A stretch of 37,242 nt of DNA, from the NCBI GenBank assembly GCA_003427395.1, contig BFEA01000376.1:710732-747973 (forward strand), in the 5' to 3' direction. The stretch is from Chara braunii (lineage: Eukaryota > Streptophyta > Charophyceae > Charales > Characeae). The notes beneath the pieces are model-generated. The model was not told the origin of the DNA. It did no database searches and was given only the letters and a program-made list of their open reading frames with translations. Made by a program: the position numbers and the translations under genes. Position 1 is the stretch's first letter. Each line of letters opens with the position of its first letter. Positions 29,813 through 37,242 of the stretch are shown piece by piece.

Positions 29813-30464
29813 GTGTAGTCATTCTGCTGGTTTGGAGTAAGAAGCTGGGATCAACAAGCTGAGGACCACGTCTGCACCGTTGCTGAGGGCCAGGTGGTGT
29901 TGCATGGTGCGCGCCTTTTATATGTCTATCCTGCTTCCTTCAACTTGGCTGGGAAGTTGGCAACTCAATTTATTGTGGATAATTCTCTCAGCCCTCTACT
30001 GATTGTAGCTTGGGAATGTGGGTTGGTTTGATGGGAGTCGTTGAATTCAACTCGAGAAAGCTATTTCTTGCCAATATGTGATTGATGGGGAAATGGAGCG
30101 GAAGCAAAACGGGAAAGCGCATGTGGAAAAGGAAAAATCTGGCTTGGGACGGGGTCGTGGCTGGTGGTAAAGAGTGCATGCAGGTGAGAGAGTTGAAATG
30201 AATTAAGAAATGTGTAGATTTGAAACAAGGAAAAAGCGGGGAGGAAACAACTAAGGTACATTGTAGCGACAGGAGGACAATTCATTTTGTTGGCAAGCCA
30301 AGCATCAGCATGGGAGCAGTGAAGATAGAGCTCGATTATATATTAAACGAGAAGACCGCTTGTAGCATGGGGTCATCAAGGGTAAATAACAGCCAGATAT
30401 TGAATCATGAGACATGACATAACGGGATGGGATGAAAGAGGGGAAGGGTGAAGGGGCAAGAATG

Positions 30465-30733
30465 CACAAGTTGCTGATAGTAGCCAAGTTGTGGTAGTAT
30501 GAAGGGAAGCGAGAAAGTGGCAATCAGCAGGCTATGTGTCTAACGTAGCTAATCAGGAAAGCATCTACGAACCATGTGGCGGGGGCGGGGGGTTTCTTGC
30601 ACAAGTTGCTGATAGTAGTCAAGTTGTGGTAGTATGAAGGGAAGCGAGAAAGTGGCAATCAGCAGGCTGTGTCTAACGTAGCTAATCAGGAAAGCATCTA
30701 CGAACCATGTGGCGGGGGCGGGGGGGTTCTTGG
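30465..30733. repeat. 135-bp tandem duplication
   Basis: CACAAGTTGCTGATAGTAG at 30465 recurs at 30600. Both units end in CATGTGGCGGGGGCGGGG. They are almost identical, with a two-base length change. Confidence 0.96.
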
Positions 30734-30837
30734 ACATGGCGGGGAGCATGTGCTCATCTGATTTGATTCAGACCTCATGGCTCCTTTGAATTATCCTCAA
30801 GCGTACCACGATGGCGGTTCTTTTGCATCACACAGTT

Positions 30838-31100
30838 GCAAGGAAAATGAACAGAAGCGAGATGACAATATTCAGATTGCACAATCACATTGAAAGCCAA
30901 ATCGTAACACAGTGTTCAGGAAGCAGCATTGCACCAATATAACACCAATGGAGAATCGTAGCACTGAAAGTCAATGTCAATGAGAGCTTGCTCTCACCAC
31001 CACCAACATATGTATCCAGTCTCTATCTCCCTACCTGGCGCTCGGCGCCCAGCCTATTCCCTACACAGCTACTACTAGCCTACTAATTGACAATGAAACT
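30838..31100. repeat. dispersed repeat of about 260 bp, copy 1
   Basis: Shares an ordered set of words with 32405-32665: AAGGAAAATGA, ATCACATTGAAAGCCA, GGCGCCCAGC, ACAGCTACTA and TAGCCTAC, with clear divergence between them. The family is not identified. Confidence 0.75.
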
Positions 31101-31132
31101 GTTGACGTCAGCAGCACCCTAAGTACTTGAAG

Positions 31133-31165
31133 ATGTCGCCCATGCAGAACCATCGCCAAGACCAG
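31133..31165 (+). CDS. weak candidate first exon
   Basis: ATG at 31133 gives M-S-P-M-Q-N-H-R-Q-D-Q and ends at a good CAG|GTATGT donor. No continuing exon was identified, so this is only a pointer. Confidence 0.12.
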
Positions 31166-31429
31166 GTATGTGCCCTCACATCATCATCATCATCATCCTT
31201 CTTTCTCCCCCTTGACTCGGTTCCACGTCTCCCTTTGTTGTACACCCGAAGACCACCCCTGCGCCTCACTGTAGTCCAAGCCCACCAGCTATGGTGGATG
31301 GGCTATGGCGCTGCCCTCAGCAGCGCCCTTCTTCCCTGCACGACCGCACGTGCTGCACCTCGCCTCTCAGCGGCAGCAGCAGCCCACGAGCCTTTGCTCC
31401 AGCAGCGCTGCCGCTAGCATGCGAGTGCC

Positions 31430-31900
31430 TGAATGAGGCTGGCTGGGTAGAGCTCTTTCCTATATGGAAAGAGCTGGCCTGATCGTGCAGCCTGGCTGGG
31501 CTGGGCCTGGGCCCAGAAGCTTCCGGTAGTCCCCAGGATGCTGCGCTTGTGTGCAGCTACTGGGCCTCTTTCGGTTGGGCCTCCCAACTGTCAGTGTATG
31601 ATGCTGCGATTCTCGCCCAGGGCCTGCATTCTTTGGAAAAGCCCAGAAGGCCGTGGAAATGTCTTTGTTGCTTGGCCTGGGTTCCTCTCAACCAACTGAC
31701 GCGTCGCAACTGCCTGGACCCCCAAGTATGAATTTGACAGCCGAGGGCCTCTTGTGGTATGTTAGGCCCGCCTTCACTTAGGGCGGGCACTCTTACAACA
31801 GGGGCCCCTCAGGCCTGCCGAGGACTCAGATCGTCGCACAGTAATCATCCATGCACATATCCACTCTTACAAGGAGTTTTTCATACGTCAAGGACTGGTA
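31430..31900. other. intergenic, no gene seen
   Basis: GGCCTGG and GGGCC words are frequent. AGAGCTCTTTCCTATATGGAAAGAGCT-type complementarity at about 31449-31475 can form a short hairpin (GCTCTTTCC/GGAAAGAGC). Confidence 0.4.
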
Positions 31901-31944
31901 AGGTTTTGCGCGTTGTATCGAAATGCTCCAGCATTGCGGTGCAG

Positions 31945-32020
31945 ATTATGGCCGACGATGTGGGATCGCATCTCTGATGCTCTAAGTGACCAGGACCAGG
32001 GCTTGGATCCCCGCTGCGAT
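31945..32020 (+). repeat. tRNA-like sequence, possible SINE
   Basis: TGGCCGACGAT at 31949-31959 is close to an A-box. GGCTTGGATCC at 32000-32010 is close to a B-box, 51 bases on, which suits a tRNA with a long variable arm. The arms do not pair well enough to call a tRNA. Confidence 0.28.
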
Positions 32021-32404
32021 GCCCAAAATGGAGTACGCTGCTAACACAGGAATTCTGCTGATGAGATGAGAACCTGGTTGGTGGTACAGTCGCTGTGCAG
32101 CTCCACCTTCGTCAATTCATCATATCCCGAAGAGAGGGGGTAGAGGTTGATGCCCAGCAGAGGTTGATGCCCAGCATAAGAAGAGTAGAGAAGGAAGCAA
32201 AAGGAATTCATCAAGGCTATAGGAACTGGGGTATTATAATCACAGAGTGAATGAATGTGTCAAAAGAAGCTGGATGTTGTAGTAGTGTTTTATGAGACTT
32301 GCACATTGCCCTTGTAATATCTGATAATCGCAGTGTCTTTCTGATGCGTGCAATCTCACGGCAAGTGCTGACAGATTAACAATTTGCATCCACCACCAGT
32401 ACCA

Positions 32405-32665
32405 CAGTGCAAGGAAAATGAGCAATAGCGAAATGACAGAATTTCAAATTGCAAAATCACATTGAAAGCCAGAAAGTCATGAGCTGTCCAGAAAGCAGAC
32501 ATGCACATTTATCTCAGCAAAGGAGAACCGAAGCAGCGAACCCGATTGTCAATGGAAGCCCTCTCTCGCCACCATCGACAGTGTACCCGAAGCTCTTTCT
32601 CCTATTGGCGCCCAGCACCCGGACTACGATCTTACAGCTACTATACTAGCCTACAAAAATGACAA
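32405..32665. repeat. dispersed repeat of about 260 bp, copy 2
   Basis: Second copy of the block at 30838-31100, same orientation. It lies about 135 bp left of the U6-like sequence at 32801-32898. Confidence 0.75.
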
Positions 32666-32800
32666 AGCAACTGAGCAGATGCGTGGCTGGGTAGCGTGCA
32701 TGGGTGTCTAGCCAGGTGCCACCTAGTAACTGAGTTTTCCATCCCGTTTCCCCGTAAGTATGAGATTGACCTTGCCCAATTCCTTCCTTCCTTTCCGATT

Positions 32801-32898
32801 AAAAAATTTGGACCATTTCTCGATTTGTGTTATCCTTGCGCAGGGGCCATGCTAATCTTCTCTCTGTCGTTCCAATTTTAATGGATGTCCCAAAGGAC
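32801..32898 (-). ncRNA. U6 snRNA-like sequence, gene or retrocopy
   Basis: On the minus strand from 32898: 5' stem GTCC/GGAC, AAAATTGGAACGACAGAGAG, AAGATTAGCATGGCCCC, TGCGCAAGGATAACAC, AAATCGAGAAATGGTCC, AAA and six T. The ACAGAGA box and AGC triad are present and the T run fits Pol III termination, better than in the 22587 copy. Against a working gene: a short loss after AACAC, a two-base rearrangement before ACAGAGA, and no plant-type upstream element or TATA box visible in the 100 bases 5' of it. CTTCCTTCC-type near-repeats at 32783-32796 and 32902-32916 could be a target-site duplication. I lean to a retrocopy, without certainty. Confidence 0.7.
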
Positions 32899-32916
32899 TG
32901 ACTTCCTTCCTTTTCC

Positions 32917-33842
32917 TCCTTGCGCTCTTTTTCATCTACGATTTGCCATGAGCAGAAAACCCAATTCCTTCTGGTATCAGCCCATCCCTGCAAGCTCATA
33001 GCACAAGTTTACAGTTGAATTGCCACTCTTTACAGATTCCTGAGTCCATTGTATTCTGGGGAGTGTCCTTCCGCTTCCTTTTCCACCAGCAAGATTTGCA
33101 ACTGACAGACCCGCCCTTCCTCCCATCAAGGTGGGAAAACCCCGGAAAAGCATTGATTGCCCCTTCTCAAGTTGACTGTTTCCTCGAAAGTTGATTGAAT
33201 ATAGGCAATGCTGTGTTTGTTTCCATGACATTTTTGGTGTTATTCGACTTCGGTAACATGTATGATAAGATACATTACGAAGACCCAGAAAAATGATAGC
33301 AGTACTGAATTGGCTTGATTACCCTGAACCTTTGGAGCTCCAGGCTTCTCCGGGAAGCTTAGGTTCTCTCTCTGCTGTCTGGATGTGCTGTCCGACAACT
33401 CTTCCTCCCACTATAACAAGAACCCATTCTGAATCATGTTGTGAACCCGCCACTCTAGACTGAAGAAAGCCTTGCTACCTCTTCTACGTTTGCCCTGTTC
33501 GGCCGTAAGTTTGAAGATCTCTGTCTGCTGCACCCTTGCTGGTGCCTTCCTCCCTTTATTTTATTTCCGGAGTGGATTCTGGTCTGCCTGTGGTTGGTTT
33601 GTCTGGTGCCTATATGTGCCTTTTGAGTTGTGCCAATCCCTCCATCTGAGTAGGATCCCATTGAGCATTGCCAATCCGTCTTTGGGCAGCCAATTATGCT
33701 GGAATCCCCCCTTGCTTCTCTGCTCCTCGTCCAGGTTTCTTCGAGTCTGGAGTGTTCTCTCCATGTGCATCTGATTCTCCAACCTGAGTAACCTTTGTGG
33801 CCTGCCTGACACAGTGGAATTTCCCTACGATGTGCAGTCTCT
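32917..33842. other. intergenic, no gene recognised
   Basis: The minus strand has three open frames (33231-32977, 33812-33561, 33661-33455), partly overlapping. They are Arg/Gln-rich and could be old retroelement coding sequence, but no motif is identifiable. Confidence 0.3.
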
Positions 33843-33938
33843 CTCAGATTTCTGGTCTTGATCTAGTGTTACCCTGCACCGTTCTTCTCCCTCAGATTTC
33901 TGGTCTTGTGTCTATTGTTACCCTGCACTGCTCTTTCC
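33843..33938. repeat. 48-bp tandem duplication
   Basis: CTCAGATTTCTGGTCTTG at 33843 recurs at 33891; both continue to GTTACCCTGCAC. Confidence 0.9.
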
Positions 33939-34206
33939 AAATTGCCCACAAGACCACTTTTCTGATGACACTGTAACGGATTACCGGGGCAAAATTCCTT
34001 GGAACCATATCCTCTCTGGCTTACTGGAATAGGACGGCATGTTAATCCAGATGGTTGGAGGGGATGTTGTGGGCAATGTGGAGGGGGCGGAAAGAGTTGG
34101 TACCATAAGCCACTAACTCTAGCCCAGTATTGTGTGCCTTGGGGTTGTTCCAGTGTCAGTCAACAATAGTTGTTCCGACGACAATCTACAGCACACACAT
34201 GCAAGG

Positions 34207-34312
34207 GTGGAAAAGGGGTTGCTTGCTGTGGGAATTATTTAAAACACACACATGGAGGGGTGGAAAGGGGTTGCTGTGGGAATTATTTAAAACACACACA
34301 TGGGCACACTGC
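34207..34312. repeat. about 53-bp tandem duplication
   Basis: GTGGAAAGGGGTTGCTGTGGG-type units are each followed by AATTATTTAAAACACACACATG. The first unit has extra bases. CA-rich sequence continues to about 34370. Confidence 0.9.
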
Positions 34313-34872
34313 TGATATGCAGTCCTCTGCAAACACACAATCACATGCACATGCACATGCACACACATGGGCACGCTGTTCATATTCAGTGCTTTCGTTT
34401 CTTAAATGGTCGTTCTTTCTGCTTCCCTTCGCGAGTCTTCTCGTCTTCCTTGTTTCTTTTCCCTTGCTCACCTCCCACCTCTCTACTTCACAGTGTTATA
34501 CCATTTGCCAGATTTCCTTCCTCTCAGCCGCATCTAAATCTGGTCGATGCTAACTAAATCTGGTGGATGCTAACCTTAGGCCCTTCTAATCGCTAAATCA
34601 GCAGCCAGACATGATCTGACCACTGATTTTGTGAGTCTGTGATCATATTGTGAGCATTCCATCGATCTTCTAAGGGAACCGCAAACCATGTTTATCTTTT
34701 TTGCACACAATCTGGTAACCTCTGTGCGCAGATCTCGGCAACTGAACACGAGGAACCTTTACTGACAAAAACAGGTCGCAGATGAACGAAAAAGTTCTGA
34801 CATGCGGAGCATTTCCTTCACGAAGTTAGCAACACCGTTGTTGAAATGGAGGAGATTGTGTCTCAGAATGCC

Positions 34873-34968
34873 AATACTTTATGACACACTCTTGCATGTG
34901 CATATGTACATTGCTCGGCAAATACTTTATGGCACACTCTCGCATGTGCATATGTACATTGCTCCCTT
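34873..34968. repeat. 48-bp tandem duplication
   Basis: AATACTTTATG(A/G)CACACTC starts at 34873 and 34921; both continue GCATGTGCATATGTACATTG. Confidence 0.93.
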
Positions 34969-35604
34969 GCATGAGGGCGGCCGGCCGTAAGGGCACCTAT
35001 TGTAGAGAATTCAGATTTTCGTTTTGATGCTGCAATAACATCAAAACGTAAACTTTGAAGTTTGAACTTTGATGGCTAAATACATGGCAATCAAATCATA
35101 GGATGAGATCATGAAAAGCATACTACCAAAGAGAGTAGAATTAAGTTCAATTAACACCATAGATTCAAAAGCATTCAAAGTTTCTTGTTTGGAACAATCG
35201 AAACGCATCAAACTGGTGCTGGCAGACTTCGGATGTATCATGTATTCTGATTGCTTGGAGGGTTATGTCTGGACTGACTTGTCCAGATTGCTCCCGAGTT
35301 CAAGATATGTGGTTGACATGAGCAAGTCGTGCAAGTTCTGCACCTGAGAGAACAAACAGTGCAAAGGAGCAAGTCGTTTGGTAGCGTCGCGGTTGCACGG
35401 GTGCAATTCTGTGCAGGGAAGCCCACAGCACCTGTGCTCACAGTGCACACGCAGCAATCTGCACACTGTTCAGGCGCACAGGAAGTATGCAAATAATATT
35501 TCGGAGGCCTGAGATGGTCAGTCTGTCCAAGGTTCAGATCATGTGCGGTGGAGGTAAAAGGCAAGGGGAAGGGGGGATGGAAGGATAGGGAGACTTCTTT
35601 CAGT

Positions 35605-35606
<2 letters not shown>

Positions 35607-35671
<65 letters not shown>
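35607..35671. repeat. (GA)n microsatellite
   Basis: An uninterrupted GA run of about 65 bases. Long minus-strand Ser/Leu frames across it are compositional. Confidence 0.97.
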
Positions 35672-35673
<2 letters not shown>

Positions 35674-36604
35674 TGTGTATTTGTGTGCATGAGAGACCGA
35701 CAGACAGCCAGCCAGCAACAGAGTTCTGTATGGCCACACCTGCATCTTGACGAGGGAGACTGTATGATGATCCTTGAGCCAGACAGCCTGTGCTTGAAAC
35801 CGCTGCCAGTGAGAAATTACTTTGAAGCTTGTCCAAGAGCTTTCCTTTTTCATGGAGACTTGGAGTGCTAACTTTGTTGAAATTTTGAGTTTGGTACCAG
35901 TGATCATATGTGATTACCATTATGACCTTGGTGTGATGGTTGCTACCAGATGGAGGAGAGGAGTGAAGTCAAAGCCAGTGACCAAGAAAAGGCTGGTGGG
36001 ACTGTGGAGGCAGTTGTTAAGGAGCTGCTGCAAAGGTGAGGATGCTTCCGTTACATGGCCTTCTCAGATCGGTTAGTGAGGCCACATGCTTTTCACTGAA
36101 CAAAATAGACTTTACGAAATGTTTTTTGGCATGTCTGGAAGTCGAGTTTTGAAACTTCATCGGACTCATTGATAGCAATTGTCACTTCCGGTGGGAACCC
36201 CATTACCCATGACCATCATTATCTTTGCCAGCTTTTTTGTTCTGATGTGGTTGTATATGTGCTGTGTTGGTCGGGGCTCAACCAGCCATTTTGTTTAAAT
36301 TTCGCGCCCGGGCCGGTACGACAGAACTCGGCACGCGGTGGAAGTTGGCATCTGGAAAAAAGATGCTTGGAAGTACTGGTCGTTTGATTATCTAATGTCG
36401 ATGCTGGTCAGCAAGTCCAGACTGGAAATCATATTGTGGAGAGCAGACCCTGTTTGATTTTTTTTTCGCATAAAACGTGAGACCGCAAAGAGTAAGGATG
36501 TGGACTCTTCAGTAAAAGCACTAGTCAGGGCAGTCAAACCCTTCAGGCTGGCCTCAGAAATGAGGATCAACTGGGAAAAAATGGTGGGGTGGTGGCTATC
36601 AGAT
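35672..36604. other. intergenic, no gene recognised
   Basis: A plus frame at 35822-36076 is open for 84 codons without a known motif. A (T)9 run lies at 36460. Confidence 0.35.
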
Positions 36605-36690
36605 GAGGAGACACCCCAAATGGCTGGACCTGAGGCAGAAATTGTGAGGGAGTGTCAATGAGGAGACGCCCCAAATGGCTGGACCTGGGA
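36605..36690. repeat. 55-bp tandem duplication
   Basis: GAGGAGAC(A/G)CCCCAAATGG starts at 36605 and 36660 and continues CTGGACCTG in both. It lies at the left edge of the second LINE fragment. Confidence 0.9.
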
Positions 36691-36699
36691 GAAACCGGA

Positions 36700-37120
36700 G
36701 GAACAGACGAGACAGTTGGGAATTTTGAACACCAAGGACGGCCCCGCCCCACAAATGGCACAAAATCAGTTGACCAACCAAATCAACAGGTTGGGACGAT
36801 GGGAGCCCTAACCATTAACTCCTCCATTTTCCCAATGATGTGCTAATATCGCCTTCGTTTGGACCAAACCATCAAGGAACTGAACCGCAGAGCAAGAGCA
36901 TACCTATGGTCAGGGGATCCCAGCAAAACAAAGTACATACCAGAGATAGCCTGGCACTACGTAACGATGAGACCATCTAAGGGGGGATTAGGGGTAATCG
37001 ACCCCAAACAAGAAACCAAAGCTTTACAGATCAAGTGGATAATTAAGTTACTGACCCAACCGAGGCATGCATGGCATAAACCGGCTCTTGACAGCATCAG
37101 AGCCATAGCCCTGTGTGGAC
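36700..37120 (+). mobile_element. L1-type LINE fragment, end of reverse transcriptase
   Basis: The plus strand encodes the region just after the RT palm of plant LINE ORF2. First comes Q-V-G-T-M-G-A-L-T-I-N-S-S-I-F, corresponding to the G-R-x-x-L-I-x-x-V-L segment; then, after an in-frame TAA near 36844, L-N-R-R-A-R-A-Y-L-W-S-G; then W-H-Y-V-T-M-R-P-S-K-G-G-L-G-V with A-L-Q-I-K-W. The P-K-x-x-G-G-L-G pattern is diagnostic. Homology fades at about 37120, where a palindrome-rich sequence begins. The orientation is opposite to the LINE at 85-2200, and the two cover adjacent, not overlapping, parts of ORF2. Confidence 0.85.
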
Positions 37121-37205
37121 AGCCGTACGAGGATGGGGCCGTTCATACGGCTCCAACGGCCGTACGAACGGACCCCTAGGCGGTCGTACGGGCCATACGA
37201 CCGGC
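37120..37205. repeat. CGTACG-rich palindrome cluster
   Basis: CGTACG occurs at 37124-37129, 37161-37166 and 37185-37190, and CATACG at 37144-37149 and 37194-37199, in GC-rich context with complementary arms such as CGGTCGTACG and CATACGACCG. It starts where LINE homology ends. Confidence 0.75.
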
Positions 37206-37242
37206 CGCACAATCCTTTTAGGGGGCCTTCGGGGGGGGGAGG

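Noticed and set aside
32056-32070. CTGATGAGATGAG, a hammerhead-like start
   Set aside because: No GAAA or stem II partner follows within range.

Overview
The window looks like nuclear DNA of a streptophyte (plant or charophyte alga). The evidence is a spliced gene whose exons match the plant meiosis protein family AMEIOTIC1/SWITCH1 (DYAD), surrounded by decayed Ty3/gypsy and L1-type LINE sequence, (GA)n microsatellites, U6 snRNA-derived copies and many local duplications. A charophyte such as Chara is my guess from general appearance; the sequence does not prove it. No bacterial operon, CRISPR array or rRNA is visible.

Layout. 1-2200: (GA)n, then a 5'-truncated LINE on the minus strand with a poly(A) end and an 18-bp imperfect target-site duplication. 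2917-4965: broken Ty3/gypsy pol on the minus strand (integrase, RNase H, reverse transcriptase). 4966-7432: no recognisable gene. 7433-14549: the AM1/SWI1-like gene on the plus strand, with two exons I regard as secure (7433-7551, 8238-8532), two phase-compatible coiled-coil exons (12425-12512, 14188-14265) and a tentative fifth (14504-14549). Its introns carry minisatellites, a 228-bp tandem duplication and tRNA-like sequences. 15265-15444, 19895-20004 and 25961-26102 (minus): three copies of a short repeat that begins with a hammerhead ribozyme core. 22587-22675 and 32801-32898 (both minus): two U6 snRNA-like sequences; the first has an A-rich tail and an 11-bp target-site duplication, so it is a retropseudogene. 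23580-25480: GCGC-rich islands flanking about 1 kb of purine-rich tandem repeat. 26150-36600: mostly non-coding sequence full of two-copy tandem duplications. 36700-37120: a second LINE fragment on the plus strand, followed by a CGTACG-rich palindrome cluster.

How it fits together. The only host gene I can name is the AM1/SWI1-like gene; its 5' and 3' ends are not located. Everything else reads as retroelement debris, or RNA sequences copied back into DNA by retroelement machinery, plus frequent local duplication. The most interesting element is the hammerhead repeat: in the first copy all core residues are intact, and an inverted copy of the downstream sequence ends within one base of the predicted self-cleavage site.
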